A DNA stretch of 64,000 nt from Rhodoferax sp. OV413 (GCF_900104385.1 NZ_FNJA01000001.1:222386-286385), one strand, 5' to 3'. Positions 31,590-41,899 are shown, counted from the stretch's first letter. The notes: a model not told the origin generated them from the sequence alone. Program-made: numbers and translations.

Positions 31590-31655
31590 TACGTTATTGA
31601 TAGCTATCAGCGCATATACAACCTACGCCAGAGCCTATTTTTATGCCTAAAAATA
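31590..31655. repeat. Dispersed repeat, copy R10, running into the next gene
   Basis: ACGTTATTGATAGCTATCAG, CGCATATACAACCTACGCCA and GAGCCTATTTTTATGCCTAA. The last part, including ATGCCTAA(A/G)AAT, is shared with R9 and supplies the start codon (31643) of the SDR gene. Confidence 0.8.
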
Positions 31656-32401
31656 ATTCCCAACATCTCACCATCCTGACCGGCGCCTCGCGCGGGATGG
31701 GTCTGGCCATGGCCGGGCAATTGCTGGCAGCCGGCCAGTCCCTGGTCTGCATCTCACGCCAGACCAACCCGCAATTGGCGGCGCAGAATGGCGCGCTGCT
31801 GGAGCAGTGGCAACACGACCTGGGCGATGCAGCCCCGGTTGCCGCCCGCCTGGGGCAGTGGCTGCGACAGCAGGACGCTGCGCAGTGGGCCAGCGTCAGC
31901 CTGATCAACAACGCTGGCATCCTGGCCCGGCTCACACCCTTGCGGGATGCCGAGGCAGTCGACCTGGCGCAGGCGCTGCGGGTGGGGCTGGAGGCGCCTA
32001 TGCAGCTGACCGCCGCCTTCCTGGACGCCACCCGCAGCTGGCCGGGGCAGCGCCGGGTGCTGAATATTTCGTCCGGTCTGGGTCGCCGCGCCATGGCCGC
32101 ATCGGCCGCCTATTGCGCGGCCAAGGCCGGCATGGACCACTTCAGCCGCTGCGTGGCGCTGGACGAAGCAGATCAGCCCAACGGCGCCAAGATCTGCTCC
32201 CTGGCCCCGGGCGTGATCGACACCGACATGCAAGCCCAGCTGCGCGGTGCAGACAGCGCCGCATTTGCCGACCGAGAAGCCTTTGCCAACCTGCACCGTA
32301 GCGGCCAGCTCACCTCGCCCAGCGACGCCGCGGCCCGGGTACTCGCCTACCTGGCGCAGCCGGATTTCGGCAGCCAGCCGGTGGCGGATGTGCGCGGCTG
32401 A
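31643..32401 (+). CDS. Short-chain dehydrogenase/reductase (SDR)
   Basis: A 252-residue classical SDR: TGASRGMG cofactor loop at residues 13-20, NNAGI, and the catalytic Tyr157-x3-Lys161 in SAAYCAAKAG. The fold and length are normal. The closest functional analogue by pattern is sepiapterin reductase/benzil reductase-like SDRs (SNVSSG/LAPGVIDTDMQ style), but the substrate cannot be assigned. The N-terminal MPKN is repeat-derived, like that of the preceding serine hydrolase. Convergent with PPK2 across 61 bp occupied by another repeat. Confidence 0.9.
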   Translation: MPKNNSQHLTILTGASRGMGLAMAGQLLAAGQSLVCISRQTNPQLAAQNGALLEQWQHDLGDAAPVAARLGQWLRQQDAAQWASVSLINNAGILARLTPLRDAEAVDLAQALRVGLEAPMQLTAAFLDATRSWPGQRRVLNISSGLGRRAMAASAAYCAAKAGMDHFSRCVALDEADQPNGAKICSLAPGVIDTDMQAQLRGADSAAFADREAFANLHRSGQLTSPSDAAARVLAYLAQPDFGSQPVADVRG

Positions 32402-32408
32402 GCCGTAA

Positions 32409-32468
32409 CGCTATAGATTCAATAGCTTCTGGTGCTTATGAAATAAGCGCCAACCCGGGTTTTCAATA
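32409..32468. repeat. Dispersed repeat, copy R11
   Basis: GCTATAGATTCAATAGCTTC, TGGTGCTTATGAAATAAGCG and CCAACCCGGGTTTTCAATAG. Lies between the convergent SDR and PPK2 genes and covers the PPK2 stop codon. Confidence 0.75.
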
Positions 32469-33380
32469 GATTTCTGGCACCACAATTTCATTCGGCACCG
32501 GCTGACGGATGTAGTCGTCGTGGCGCTCGCGCTCGGGCAGATGGATGGCCGGGTGTTCCACCTCTTGGTAAGGCATTTGCTGCAGCAGGTGGTGGATGCA
32601 GTTGAGGCGGGCCTTCTTCTTGTCCACGGCCTGCACCACCCACCACGGCGCTTCGGGGATGTGGGTGCGGTCCAGCATCACTTCCTTGGCCTTGGTGTAT
32701 TCCTCCCAGCGGCGGCGCGACTCCAGGTCCATGGGGCTGAGCTTCCATTGCTTCAGCGGGTCGTGGATGCGGCCCAAAAAGCGCAGATGCTGCTCCTGGT
32801 CGGAGATCGAAAACCAGTATTTGACCAGCTGGATGCCGGATCGCACCAGCATGCGCTCGAACTCGGGCACGGTGCGGAAGAATTCTTCGTACTGGTCGTC
32901 GGTGCAAAAACCCATCACCCGCTCGACGCCCGCGCGGTTGTACCAGCTGCGGTCGAACAGCACGATCTCGCCAGCCGCCGGCAGGTGCGACACATAGCGC
33001 TGGAAGTACCACTGCGTACGCTCGCGGTCGTTCGGCGCGGGCAGCGCGGCCACGCGGCAAACCCGTGGATTCAGCCGCTGGGTGATGCGCTTGATCACGC
33101 CGCCCTTGCCAGCCGCGTCGCGGCCTTCGAACAAAATCACCACCTTGTGGCCGGTGGCGACCACCCAGTCTTGCAGCTTGACCAGCTCGGCCTGCAAGCG
33201 GAACAGCTCGCGGAAGTACTGGCGGCGCGCTTCCTTCTGGCTGGGGCTGTCTTCCTCCATCGGCATGCCGTCCAGGCCGACCAGGGTGCGGTCCTCGATC
33301 TCCATTTCCAGCTCTTCGTCGTAGCTGTCGAGCAGGTCGCGGTGTACGCGCTGCATCATCTCGTCGGTGTATGCGTTCAC
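32463..33380 (-). CDS. ppk2: Polyphosphate kinase 2
   Basis: PPK2 uses polyphosphate to phosphorylate nucleoside diphosphates or monophosphates, depending on subclass. About 305 residues; Walker A is FEGRDAAGKGGVIKR, Walker B FDRSWYNRAGVERVMGF, and a lid region with RRRWEEYTKAKEVMLDRT. The one-domain form with an N-terminal ~50-residue extension fits class I. The frame is open to 33503, but GTG at 33380 has AGGAGAATTTT in front, a proper ribosome site, and is chosen. Divergent from bktB, so it may be linked to polyphosphate and PHA storage, though that is only context. Confidence 0.92.
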   Translation of the reverse strand: MNAYTDEMMQRVHRDLLDSYDEELEMEIEDRTLVGLDGMPMEEDSPSQKEARRQYFRELFRLQAELVKLQDWVVATGHKVVILFEGRDAAGKGGVIKRITQRLNPRVCRVAALPAPNDRERTQWYFQRYVSHLPAAGEIVLFDRSWYNRAGVERVMGFCTDDQYEEFFRTVPEFERMLVRSGIQLVKYWFSISDQEQHLRFLGRIHDPLKQWKLSPMDLESRRRWEEYTKAKEVMLDRTHIPEAPWWVVQAVDKKKARLNCIHHLLQQMPYQEVEHPAIHLPERERHDDYIRQPVPNEIVVPEIY

Positions 33381-33517
33381 AAAATTCTCCTGGGGGCGGG
33401 GCCATTGACTGCCGCCACAGTACAGAGCATTCATGTCAGATATGTGACAGATGCGTGTAAGCCCTGTGCCACCAAGCCGGCCCATACTCGGGGTTTCGTT
33501 CAAAACAGGAGACTCCC

Positions 33518-34702
33518 ATGCGCCGTGAAGTTGTTGTGGTCAGCGGTGTGCGCACCGCCATTGGTACGTTTGGCGGCAGCCTGAAAGACCAGGCGCCCAG
33601 TGCGCTGGCGGCGCAAGTGGTGCGCGAAGCGCTGTCGCGCGCCGAGGTTGCGGGTGCCGACGTCGGCCATGTGGTGTTCGGCCACGTGGTCAACACCGAG
33701 CCCAAGGACATGTATTTGTCGCGCCTGGCGGCCGTCAACGGCGGCTGCAGCCAGGAAACCCCGGCCTTCAACGTGAACCGCCTGTGCGGCTCGGGCCTGC
33801 AGGCCGTGGTCTCGGCGGCCCAATCCATCCTGCTGGGCGATACCGACATCGCCATCGGCGGCGGCGCCGAGAGCATGAGCCGCGCGCCCTATGCATCCCT
33901 GAACACCCGCTGGGGCGCACGCATGGGCGACACGCAAATGGTGGACATGATGGTCGGCGCGCTGCACGACCCGTTCCACACCATCCACATGGGCGTGACG
34001 GCCGAAAACATCGCCAAGAAATGGGGCATCAGCCGCGAAACCCAGGACGCGCTGGCGGTAGAAAGCCACAACCGTGCTGAGCGCGCCACCCAGGCCGGCT
34101 ATTTCACAGAGCAAATCCTGCCCGTCATGCTGAAAAGCAAGAAAGGCGATGTGGCCTTTGCCGCCGACGAGCACTTCCGGCCCAACTGCACCCTAGCCGA
34201 TATGGCCAAGCTCAAGCCGGTGTTCGTGAAGGAAAACGGCACCGTCACCGCCGGCAATGCATCTGGTCTGAACGATGCCGCTGCGGCCCTGCTGCTGATG
34301 GAAAAAAGCCAGGCCGAAGCCCGCGGCCTGAAGCCCATGGCGCGCCTGGTGGCCTATGCGCACGCCGGCGTCGATCCGCAGTACATGGGCATAGGCCCGG
34401 TACCGGCCAGCCAGAAGGCGCTGAAGCTGGCCGGGCTGACGGTGCAGGACCTGGACGTGATCGAGGCCAATGAAGCCTTTGCCGCCCAGGCCTGCGCGGT
34501 GACACAGGACCTGGGGCTGGACCCGGCCAAGGTGAACCCCAACGGCTCGGGCATCTCGCTGGGCCATCCGATCGGCGCCACCGGCGCGGTGATCACCGTC
34601 AAAGCCTTGTACGAGCTGCAGCGCATCCAGGGTCGGTATGCGCTGGTGACCATGTGCATAGGCGGCGGCCAGGGCATCGCGGCGATCTTTGAACGGATGT
34701 GA
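33518..34702 (+). CDS. bktB: Beta-ketothiolase BktB
   Basis: Condenses acyl-CoA with acetyl-CoA to 3-ketoacyl-CoA (and the reverse); in Cupriavidus BktB supplies C5 units for polyhydroxyalkanoate. The 394-residue sequence closely follows BktB from the first residues (REVVVVSGVRTAIGTFGGSL); Cys90 (NRLCGSGLQ), His350 (GHPIGATG) and Cys380 (MCIGGGQG) are the catalytic triad at the BktB positions. No phaC or phaB adjoins. A general acetyl-CoA acetyltransferase role is an alternative. Confidence 0.92.
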   Translation: MRREVVVVSGVRTAIGTFGGSLKDQAPSALAAQVVREALSRAEVAGADVGHVVFGHVVNTEPKDMYLSRLAAVNGGCSQETPAFNVNRLCGSGLQAVVSAAQSILLGDTDIAIGGGAESMSRAPYASLNTRWGARMGDTQMVDMMVGALHDPFHTIHMGVTAENIAKKWGISRETQDALAVESHNRAERATQAGYFTEQILPVMLKSKKGDVAFAADEHFRPNCTLADMAKLKPVFVKENGTVTAGNASGLNDAAAALLLMEKSQAEARGLKPMARLVAYAHAGVDPQYMGIGPVPASQKALKLAGLTVQDLDVIEANEAFAAQACAVTQDLGLDPAKVNPNGSGISLGHPIGATGAVITVKALYELQRIQGRYALVTMCIGGGQGIAAIFERM

Positions 34703-34731
34703 GGCCAGCCACTGCGGCACCTACTTACTTA

Positions 34732-34746
34732 GACCTAAATTTGGTC
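34732..34746. promoter_or_regulatory. Candidate ROK-regulator operator
   Basis: GACCTAAATTTGGTC is a 15-bp palindrome with one mismatched pair, AT-rich in the centre like Mlc/NagC-type sites, located 105 bases before the ROK gene start. Assignment is inference from position and symmetry. Confidence 0.35.
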
Positions 34747-34850
34747 GAAGTTAGAACTTGATGGGTTGAAGTGTCCGTCCTACCATACGCTACCGCTTGC
34801 CGCACACCCCCGTGTGCCCGGACAGGCGGACGCATAAAAGGAGACACGCT

Positions 34851-36053
34851 TTGGCACTTTGGGACCGCTTGTCTTCGGTGGAAACCGCCCTGCTGCACAC
34901 CATCTTCTGGTCGGCGGGGGCTTCGCGCTGGGACCTGGCCGAACGCCTGGGCTACTCCAAGAGCAAGACCAATAGCCTGGTCGCGTCCCTGCTCGACGTA
35001 GGCCTGCTGGAAGAAACCGGCCTGGCCGGATCCACCGGCGGCCGCCGACCCGAAACCGTGCAGCTCAGCCAGCGCCTGGGCGTGCTGATCGGTGCCGACC
35101 TGGGCGCCACCAGCCTGGATCTGGCGATTCTGCGCCCCGACCTCAGCGTGCTGGCCCGCCGCACCGAAGCCGCCGACGTGCGCGCCGGCCCCGGCGTGGT
35201 GATGGCGCGGGTCCGGGTGCTGATGCGCGAGCTGCTGGCCGAATGCGGCGCGACCGCTCAGCAAGTCATCGGCATCGGCATGGGCGTGCCCGGCCCGGTG
35301 GACTTTGAAAGCGGCCAGCTGGTGAACCCACCGCTGATGCCGCACTGGGACAGCTTCTCGATCCGCGACTATCTGCGCGAGGAATACGCGGCCCCGGTGT
35401 TCGTCGACAACGACGTGAACCTGATGGCGCTGGGCGAACTCTGGCGGCTGCAGCGCAGCCTGCAAAACTTCTTGGTGATCAAGGTCGGCACCGGCATAGG
35501 CTGCGGCATCGTCTGCCATGGCGAGGTCTACCGCGGTGCGAATGGCTCGGCCGGTGACGTAGGCCACATCTGCGTGGATACCGCCGGCCCGCGCTGCCAT
35601 TGCGGCAACCTGGGCTGCGTGGAAACCATGGCTGCCGGCCCGGCCATCACCCGCATGGCGACGGAAGCCGCCGAATCCGGCGAAAGCGCCCTGCTGGCCG
35701 CCGTGCTGGCCGAGAAAGGCAGCATCAGCCCCGAAGACGTAGGCCAGGCCAGCCGCCATGGCGACGCCGCCGCGAACCGCATCATCCAGCACACCGGCAA
35801 TCTGATCGGCCAGATGCTGGCGTCTGTCGTCAACTTCTTCAACCCCTCCCATGTGTTCATAGGCGGCGGCATCACCCGCATCGGGCCGCTGTTCCTGGCC
35901 TCGGTGCGGCAAAGCATTTACCAGCGCTCGCTGGCGCTGTCGACCCGGCACCTCGAGATCCATTACACGCCGCTGGCCGAGCAGGCCGGCTTGGTCGGCG
36001 CCGGTGTGCTGGCGATGCAGGAAACGCTGAAAAGCAAGGGAAGCACACGATGA
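34851..36053 (+). CDS. ROK-family transcriptional regulator
   Basis: A ~400-residue ROK protein with an N-terminal winged HTH (WDLAERLGYSKSKTNSLVAS, ~20-40) and a sugar-kinase-like domain with the zinc motif CHCGNLGCVETMAAG. DLGATSLDLAIL and VGTGIGCGIV are the phosphate loops. No ATG has a ribosome site; TTG at 34851 preceded by AAGGAGACACGC is the better start. It is the first gene of the ABC transporter operon, overlapping its ATPase by four bases, so it is likely the sugar-responsive repressor of this operon. Ligand unknown. Confidence 0.88.
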   Translation: MALWDRLSSVETALLHTIFWSAGASRWDLAERLGYSKSKTNSLVASLLDVGLLEETGLAGSTGGRRPETVQLSQRLGVLIGADLGATSLDLAILRPDLSVLARRTEAADVRAGPGVVMARVRVLMRELLAECGATAQQVIGIGMGVPGPVDFESGQLVNPPLMPHWDSFSIRDYLREEYAAPVFVDNDVNLMALGELWRLQRSLQNFLVIKVGTGIGCGIVCHGEVYRGANGSAGDVGHICVDTAGPRCHCGNLGCVETMAAGPAITRMATEAAESGESALLAAVLAEKGSISPEDVGQASRHGDAAANRIIQHTGNLIGQMLASVVNFFNPSHVFIGGGITRIGPLFLASVRQSIYQRSLALSTRHLEIHYTPLAEQAGLVGAGVLAMQETLKSKGSTR

Positions 36054-37537
36054 GCGTGAACGTAGCATTTGACAATGTGGTCAAGGAATTTGGCCCTGTG
36101 CGCGTGCTGCACGGCGTCAGCTTTGCGCTGCAGGCCGGCCGCACCGTCGGCCTGCTGGGCGAAAACGGCGCCGGCAAGTCCACGCTGATGAAGATCCTGG
36201 CTGGCTTCGAGACCGCCACCGGCGGCACGCTGCGCATCAACGGCCAGCCCATGCAGTTCACTACTTCGCGCCAAGCCGAAGCCCAGGGCATTGTGCTGAT
36301 CCACCAGGAATTCAGCCTGGCCGAAGACCTGACCATCGCGCAAAACCTGTTCCTGGGCCACGAGAAAAAAAAAGGCTGGCTGCTCGACGACGCCACCATG
36401 CAGGCCGAAGCCGCCAAGGCCATCGCCCAGGTCGGACTAAAGGCCGATGTCAACACCCGGGTCAAGCAGTTGATCGTGGCCGAAAAGCAGCTGGTGGAAA
36501 TCGCCCGCGCGCTGTTGCGCAAGGCCCGGCTGCTGATCATGGACGAACCCACCGCCACCTTGACACCCGGCGAAACCAAGCGCCTGTTCGCGCTGATGGC
36601 GCAACTGAAGGCCGACGGCGTCACCCTGGTCTACATCTCGCACAAACTCGACGAGGTGGAACAGGTGACCGACGAGGTAGTGGTGATGCGCGACGGCCGC
36701 TTTGTGGCCCGCGAAGACACGAAGAACCTGAGCCGCCAGCAAATGGCCAGCCTGATGGTGGGCCGCGAACTCACCGATCTGTACCCGCCCAAAGCGCCGC
36801 ATGCGGATGCCGCACTGCCGATGCTGAAAGTGACTGGCCTGACGGTGCCCGGCTGGGCCGAAGACGTCGGCTTCGAGGTCCGTGCCGGCGAGATCCTGGG
36901 CTTTGCCGGCCTGGTCGGCGCAGGCCGCACCGAGCTGTTCGAAGGCCTGCTGGGCCTGCGCCCGCGCAGCGCCGGCCAGGTCGAGCTGCAAGGCAAAGTG
37001 GTCGACCTCAAGAGCCCGCGTGCCGCCGCCCAGCAGGGCCTGACCTATCTGAGCGAAGACCGCAAGGGCAAGGGCTTGCACGTGCACTTCGGGCTGCGCG
37101 AAAACCTGACCCTGATGGCGCTGGAGCGCTACACCCATCCGCTGCTCGACCCGCAGGCCGAGATGGCGGCGCTGGCCACCGCGGTGAACGACTACGGCAT
37201 CCGCACCGGCGATCTGCAAAGCAAGGCCTCGTCGCTGTCCGGCGGCAACCAGCAAAAACTGGCGCTGGCCAAGGTGCTGCATCCGCAGCCCAAGGTGGTG
37301 GTGCTGGACGAACCCACCCGCGGCGTCGACGTGGGCGCCAAGCGCGACATCTATTTTCTGGTGCAGCGCCTGGCCCGCGAAGGGCTGGCCGTGGTGGTGA
37401 TCTCCAGCGAACTGATGGAGCTGATCGGCCTATGCCACCGCGTCGCGGTGATGCGCGGCGGACGGCTGCAAACGGTACTAGAAGAACAGCAACTCACGGA
37501 ACAGGAACTCATACGCCATGCCACAGGAAGCCATTAA
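36050..37537 (+). CDS. Ribose/xylose-type ABC transporter ATP-binding protein
   Basis: A 495-residue double-ATPase of the RbsA/XylG/MglA type. First half: Walker [19 protein letters not shown]-equivalent weak; second half: [18 protein letters not shown] and Walker [19 protein letters not shown]. As in RbsA, the second Walker A ([15 protein letters not shown]) is degenerate. It energises sugar import with the permease (20-bp overlap) and binding protein downstream. Start ATG overlaps the ROK stop. Confidence 0.94.
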   Translation: MSVNVAFDNVVKEFGPVRVLHGVSFALQAGRTVGLLGENGAGKSTLMKILAGFETATGGTLRINGQPMQFTTSRQAEAQGIVLIHQEFSLAEDLTIAQNLFLGHEKKKGWLLDDATMQAEAAKAIAQVGLKADVNTRVKQLIVAEKQLVEIARALLRKARLLIMDEPTATLTPGETKRLFALMAQLKADGVTLVYISHKLDEVEQVTDEVVVMRDGRFVAREDTKNLSRQQMASLMVGRELTDLYPPKAPHADAALPMLKVTGLTVPGWAEDVGFEVRAGEILGFAGLVGAGRTELFEGLLGLRPRSAGQVELQGKVVDLKSPRAAAQQGLTYLSEDRKGKGLHVHFGLRENLTLMALERYTHPLLDPQAEMAALATAVNDYGIRTGDLQSKASSLSGGNQQKLALAKVLHPQPKVVVLDEPTRGVDVGAKRDIYFLVQRLAREGLAVVVISSELMELIGLCHRVAVMRGGRLQTVLEEQQLTEQELIRHATGSH

Positions 37538-38513
37538 ATCCCCCCGCAGCGCCGCCCACTGGATGGGCCGCCTGCACGGCATGGGCCCGGTCATCGGCCT
37601 GGTGCTGCTGCTGATTGCCGGCACTTTGCTGAACAGCAATTTCGCCACCCTGGACAACGCGATGAACGTGCTGACGCGCACCGCCTTCATCGGCATCATC
37701 GCGGTGGGCATGTGCTTTGTGATCGTCTCCGGCGGCATCGATCTGTCGGTCGGCTCGATGGCGGCGCTGATCGCCGGCAGCGTGATCATGCTGATGAATG
37801 CATTGGGGCCGATGCTGGCCTCGCCGGTGCTGGTGGTGGCGCTGGGCATGGCGCTGGCACTGGTACTGGGCGCAGCCTTCGGCCTGGCGCACGGCCTGCT
37901 GATCACCAAGGGTCGGATCGAGCCCTTCATCGTCACGCTGGGCACCTTGGGCATCTTCCGCGCCTACCTGACCTACTTTGCGAACGGCGGCGCCATCACG
38001 CTGGACAACGACCTGAGCGACGTCTACAGCCCGGTGTACTACGCCAGCCTGGCCGGCATCCCGATCCCGGTGTGGGTGTTCCTGGTCGTCGCCTTGCTCG
38101 GCGGCGTGATCCTGAACCGCACGGCCTTCGGCCGCTATGTGCAAGCGATTGGCTCGAACGAGCAGGTGGCGCGCTACGCCGCCGTCGATGTGGACCGCAT
38201 CAAGATCCTGACCTATGTGCTGCTCGGCGTCTGCGTGGGCATCGCCACCCTGCTCTACGTGCCGCGCCTGGGCTCGGCCTCGCCGACTACCGGCCTGCTG
38301 TGGGAGCTGGAGGCGATTGCCGCGGTGATCGTCGGCGGCACGGCGCTCAAGGGCGGCGCCGGCAGCATCACCGGCACCGTGGTCGGCGCCATCCTGCTGT
38401 CCGTCATCAGCAACATCCTGAACCTGACCAGCATCATCAGCGTGTACCTGAACGCCGCCGTGCAGGGCTTTGTGATCATCGGCGTGGCATTCATGCAGCG
38501 CAGCAAGCGTTAG
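37518..38513 (+). CDS. Ribose-type ABC transporter permease
   Basis: A 331-residue RbsC-family inner-membrane permease with about eight to ten helices and the family motif [17 protein letters not shown] and [19 protein letters not shown] near the C terminus. It overlaps the ATPase gene by 20 bases, which implies coupled translation, and is followed by the binding protein after 68 bp. Confidence 0.93.
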   Translation: MPQEAIKSPRSAAHWMGRLHGMGPVIGLVLLLIAGTLLNSNFATLDNAMNVLTRTAFIGIIAVGMCFVIVSGGIDLSVGSMAALIAGSVIMLMNALGPMLASPVLVVALGMALALVLGAAFGLAHGLLITKGRIEPFIVTLGTLGIFRAYLTYFANGGAITLDNDLSDVYSPVYYASLAGIPIPVWVFLVVALLGGVILNRTAFGRYVQAIGSNEQVARYAAVDVDRIKILTYVLLGVCVGIATLLYVPRLGSASPTTGLLWELEAIAAVIVGGTALKGGAGSITGTVVGAILLSVISNILNLTSIISVYLNAAVQGFVIIGVAFMQRSKR

Positions 38514-38581
38514 TTTTAAAGATAGCTTTCCAACCCGGTAGCCACAAGCTACTTTTTATCCACCTGTAGGAGACAACTGAA

Positions 38582-39541
38582 ATGAAAAAAATCACCCGTA
38601 GATTGGCCCTGACCGCCGTCGCTTTTGCAGCACTGGCGAGCGCTCCGAGCTTTGCGCAAGAAAAAGTCGTTTTGGGCGTTGCCATCCCGGCCGCCACCCA
38701 CGGCTTTACCGGCGGCATCGTGTTCTGGGCCAACCAGGCCAAGAAGGACCTGGAAAAAGCCCACCCCGGCCTGCAAGTCATTGTCAAGACGGCATCCGGC
38801 GCGCCCGAGCAGGCGAACCAGCTGCAGGATCTGCAGACGGTGAACAAGATCAACGCCCTGGTGATCTTCCCGTTTGAATCGGCCTCGCTGACCAAGCCCG
38901 TGGCCCAAGTGAAAAGCAAGGGCGTGTACGTCACCGTGGTGGACCGCGGCCTGACCGACACCAGCGCGCAGGACGCCTACATCTCGGGCGACAACACCGC
39001 GTTTGGCAAGATCCCCGGCGAATACCTGGTCAAGGCCATGGGCGGCAAGGGCAATATCGTTGCCATGCGCGGCATCGCCACCACCCTGGACAACGAGCGC
39101 ATGGACGCGTTCAATGCGGCGATCAAGGGCAGCGACATCAAGCTGCTGGACGCCAAGTACGCCAACTGGAACCGCGACGACGCGTTCAAGGTGATGCAGG
39201 ACTACCTGACGCGCTTCAAGCAGATCGACGCTGTGTGGGCCGCCGATGACGACATGGCCGTGGGCGTGCTCAAGGCCATCGACCAGGCCAAGCGCACCGA
39301 CATCAAGATCGTCTTCGGTGGCGCCGGTGCCAAGGGCATGATCAAGACCCTGATGGACGGCAAGGATCCGCGCATCCAGGCGAATGTGTCGTACTCGCCC
39401 AAGTTCATCTACGACGCGATCAAGCTGACGGCCGAAGCGCGTCTGAAAGGTGAGAAGCTGCCTGCGACCTACATCATCCCGTCGGTGCTGATCACCAAGG
39501 ACAACGCGAAGCAGTTCTACTTCCCCGATTCTCCGTTTTAA
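38582..39541 (+). CDS. Ribose-type periplasmic sugar-binding protein
   Basis: A 319-residue type I (RbsB-like) solute-binding protein. Signal peptide: [20 protein letters not shown] then APSFAQ, cleavage near residue 26. The mature part has [36 protein letters not shown] (split) and DRGLTD as binding-cleft segments. AGGAGACAACTGAA precedes the ATG. Substrate is not evident; neighbours (sugar isomerase and Gfo/Idh/MocA dehydrogenase) suggest a cyclic polyol or aldose rather than ribose itself. High expression relative to the membrane genes would be normal. Confidence 0.92.
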   Translation: MKKITRRLALTAVAFAALASAPSFAQEKVVLGVAIPAATHGFTGGIVFWANQAKKDLEKAHPGLQVIVKTASGAPEQANQLQDLQTVNKINALVIFPFESASLTKPVAQVKSKGVYVTVVDRGLTDTSAQDAYISGDNTAFGKIPGEYLVKAMGGKGNIVAMRGIATTLDNERMDAFNAAIKGSDIKLLDAKYANWNRDDAFKVMQDYLTRFKQIDAVWAADDDMAVGVLKAIDQAKRTDIKIVFGGAGAKGMIKTLMDGKDPRIQANVSYSPKFIYDAIKLTAEARLKGEKLPATYIIPSVLITKDNAKQFYFPDSPF

Positions 39542-39544
39542 ATT

Positions 39545-39607
39545 TATAAAAAACAGGGCTCTGGCGCAGGTAATACCTGCGCCAGCAGCTATGTAAACCA
39601 TAGCATC
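39545..39607. repeat. Dispersed repeat, copy R13 (best-preserved hairpin)
   Basis: ATAAAAAACAGGGCT precedes a perfect 10-bp stem CTGGCGCAGG/CCTGCGCCAG (39561-39585, loop TAATA) followed by CAGCTATGTAAACCATAGCA. Lies between the binding protein and the isomerase gene; the hairpin could lower downstream expression. Confidence 0.85.
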
Positions 39608-39620
39608 CGGGAGTTACACC

Positions 39621-40628
39621 ATGGCAAGACCTGTCACGCTGTTTACGGGCCAATGGGCCGATATTCCGCTCAAAGAGCTGGCGCCACTGGCCAAAAGCAT
39701 GGGCTATGACGGCCTGGAGCTGGCCTGCTGGGGCGACCATTTCAACGTGCAGGAGGCATTGGCTTCCAGCAGCTACGTGCAAGATAAAAACGCCCTGCTC
39801 GCCAGCCACGGCCTGCGCTGCTACGCCATCGGCAACCACCTGGTCGGCCAGGCAGTGTGCGACCTGATCGACGAGCGGCACCAATCAATTTTGCCCAGCC
39901 ATGTATGGGGCGACGGCGACCCCGAGGGCGTGCGCCAGCGCGCAGCGGCCGAGCTGCAGGACACGGCCCGCGCCGCGGCCAAGTTCGGCGTGAAGACGGT
40001 GACCGGCTTCACCGGCTCGTCGATCTGGCATGCCACCTACGCGTTTCCGCCAACGTCTCAGGCGTTCTGGGACAAGGGCTTTGCCGACTTCGGAAAACGC
40101 TTCACCCCCATCCTCGACACCTTCGAGCGCGAGGACATCAACTTTGCGCTCGAAGTCCACCCCACAGAGATCGCCTTCGACACCGCCACCAGCCAGCGCG
40201 CGATCCAGGCGGTCTACGGGCACCGCCGCTTCGGCTTCAATTTCGACCCCAGCCACCTGGCCTACCAGGGCGTGGACTATGTGAAGTTTTTGCGTACCTT
40301 CCCCGACCGCATCTACAACGCCCACATGAAAGACGTGTGGTGGGGCAAGGGCGACGGCACGGTCGGCACCTTCGGCGGCCACACCAGTTTTGGTGATGCG
40401 CGGCGCAACTGGGACTTTCGCAGCTTGGGCCGCGGCATGGTCGACTTTGAATCCATCATCGTGGCGCTGAACGACATAGGCTACGCCGGCCCGCTCAGCG
40501 TCGAATGGGAAGACAGCCGCATGGACCGCATCCACGGCGCCACCGAGAGCGCCGCCTTCTGCAAACGGCTGGACTTCAAACCGGCGGCGGGCGCTTTCGA
40601 CGCGGTATTTGCCAAAGACAAACAATGA
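39621..40628 (+). CDS. Sugar phosphate isomerase/epimerase, TIM-barrel (AP endonuclease 2 family)
   Basis: A 335-residue xylose-isomerase-like TIM barrel. Metal-binding candidates: Glu in [13 protein letters not shown], Asp/His in [13 protein letters not shown], His in [11 protein letters not shown], and Glu in [12 protein letters not shown]. Members isomerise or epimerise sugars, or act as inosose dehydratase (IolE) or 2-keto-myo-inositol isomerase (IolI). Together with the following Gfo/Idh/MocA gene (stop/start overlap ATGA) and the transporter upstream, it probably processes the imported sugar; the exact reaction is not determined. Confidence 0.88.
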   Translation: MARPVTLFTGQWADIPLKELAPLAKSMGYDGLELACWGDHFNVQEALASSSYVQDKNALLASHGLRCYAIGNHLVGQAVCDLIDERHQSILPSHVWGDGDPEGVRQRAAAELQDTARAAAKFGVKTVTGFTGSSIWHATYAFPPTSQAFWDKGFADFGKRFTPILDTFEREDINFALEVHPTEIAFDTATSQRAIQAVYGHRRFGFNFDPSHLAYQGVDYVKFLRTFPDRIYNAHMKDVWWGKGDGTVGTFGGHTSFGDARRNWDFRSLGRGMVDFESIIVALNDIGYAGPLSVEWEDSRMDRIHGATESAAFCKRLDFKPAAGAFDAVFAKDKQ

Positions 40629-41794
40629 ACTCTTCCAGAAAACTCCGCTACGCCATGGTAGGCGGCGGCCGCGACGCCTTTATCGGCGCAGTGCACCGCA
40701 AGGCCGCGGCCCTGGACGGCCAGATCGAACTGGTCGCCGGCGCACTCTCCGCAAATCCCGACAAAGCCCGCGCTTCCGGCCGCGACCTGTTCCTGGCCGA
40801 CGACCGGAACCACGGCAGCTGGCAGGAACTGTTGGCCGACGAGCTGAAGCGCCCGGCGCACGAGCGCATCGATTTCGTCAGCATCGTCACGCCGAACCAC
40901 CTGCACTTCCCTGTCGCCCAGGCCTTTGTCGACGCCGGCTTCCACGTCGTCTGCGACAAGCCTCTGGTACACACCAGCGCCCAGGCGCTGGCGCTGGTGG
41001 CCGCGGTGCAGCGCCAGGGCACGGTGTTCGGCGTGACGCACAACTACACAGGCTACCCGCTGGTGCGGCAGATGCGCGAGATGGTGCGCAGCGGCGTGAT
41101 CGGCAGCATCCGCAAAGTCATCGTCGAATACCACCAGGGTTGGCTGGCGACCGCGGTGGAGGCAACTAACAACAAACAGGCTGCCTGGCGCATGGACCCG
41201 GCGCAAAGCGGCATGGCCGGCGCCATGGGCGACATAGGCTCGCATGCCGAGAACCTGCTGACCACCGTGACCGGATTGGAGATCGAAGCCATCTGCGCCG
41301 ACCTCAGCGCCATGGGCGCGGGCCGCACGCTGGACGATGACGCGAACATGTTGCTGCGCCTCAAAGGTGGCGGCAATGTGGTGAAGGGCGTGCTGATGGC
41401 ATCGCAGATCTGCGTGGGCAGCGAAAACGATTTGCGCCTGCGCGTGTTCGGCACCGAGGGCACGCTGGACTGGAGCCAGGAGCATCCGAGCCGACTGGTC
41501 CACACGCCCTTGAACGAAGCGCCCCGCACCCTGACCCGCGGCGGCCCCGGCCTGTGCGAGGCGGCGATCCGCGCATCGCGCCTGCCGTCCGGCCACCCCG
41601 AGGGCTTCATCGAGGCTTTTGCGAATATCTACCTGGGCGTGGCCGCCGACATCCGCGCGCGGCTGGCGGGCTTGGCGCCGGATGCGATCGCCGCCGACTA
41701 CCCCCGCGTGGAAGACGGCGCGCGCGGCGTGCGCTTCATCGAGAAGGTGCTGGAGTCGTCGCGCAGCACGCAGAAGTGGACGGCGCTGGACTGA
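40625..41794 (+). CDS. Gfo/Idh/MocA-family oxidoreductase
   Basis: A 389-residue NAD(P)-dependent dehydrogenase: Rossmann motif [17 protein letters not shown], the CDKPLVHTS segment holding the catalytic Lys of the EKP-like motif (CDKP here), and a C-terminal alpha/beta domain. Members oxidise inositols, aminosugars and ketoses at one carbon. Start ATG 40625 overlaps the isomerase stop. The set ROK-ABC-isomerase-dehydrogenase suggests an inositol-like or rare-sugar path. Confidence 0.9.
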   Translation: MNSSRKLRYAMVGGGRDAFIGAVHRKAAALDGQIELVAGALSANPDKARASGRDLFLADDRNHGSWQELLADELKRPAHERIDFVSIVTPNHLHFPVAQAFVDAGFHVVCDKPLVHTSAQALALVAAVQRQGTVFGVTHNYTGYPLVRQMREMVRSGVIGSIRKVIVEYHQGWLATAVEATNNKQAAWRMDPAQSGMAGAMGDIGSHAENLLTTVTGLEIEAICADLSAMGAGRTLDDDANMLLRLKGGGNVVKGVLMASQICVGSENDLRLRVFGTEGTLDWSQEHPSRLVHTPLNEAPRTLTRGGPGLCEAAIRASRLPSGHPEGFIEAFANIYLGVAADIRARLAGLAPDAIAADYPRVEDGARGVRFIEKVLESSRSTQKWTALD

Positions 41795-41795
41795 G

Positions 41796-41854
41796 TTTGC
41801 TATATTTTCAATAGCTTCTTGCGCAGATGCTGATTGCGCTGCAGGCGCATTTGG
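41796..41854. repeat. Dispersed repeat, copy R14
   Basis: TTTGCTATATTTTCAATAGC, TTCTTGCGCAGATGCTGATT and GCGCTGCAGGCGCATTTGG directly behind the dehydrogenase stop; ends the sugar operon. Confidence 0.7.
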
Positions 41855-41899
41855 CATGTATTGAGTACACAAGAAAGCCCTGAAGCGCCCTCCCTCGCT

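Noticed and set aside
38514-38565. Possible further dispersed repeat between permease and binding protein genes
   Set aside because: Only GATAGCT-like blocks match; the GCGC palindrome is absent, so too weak to call.
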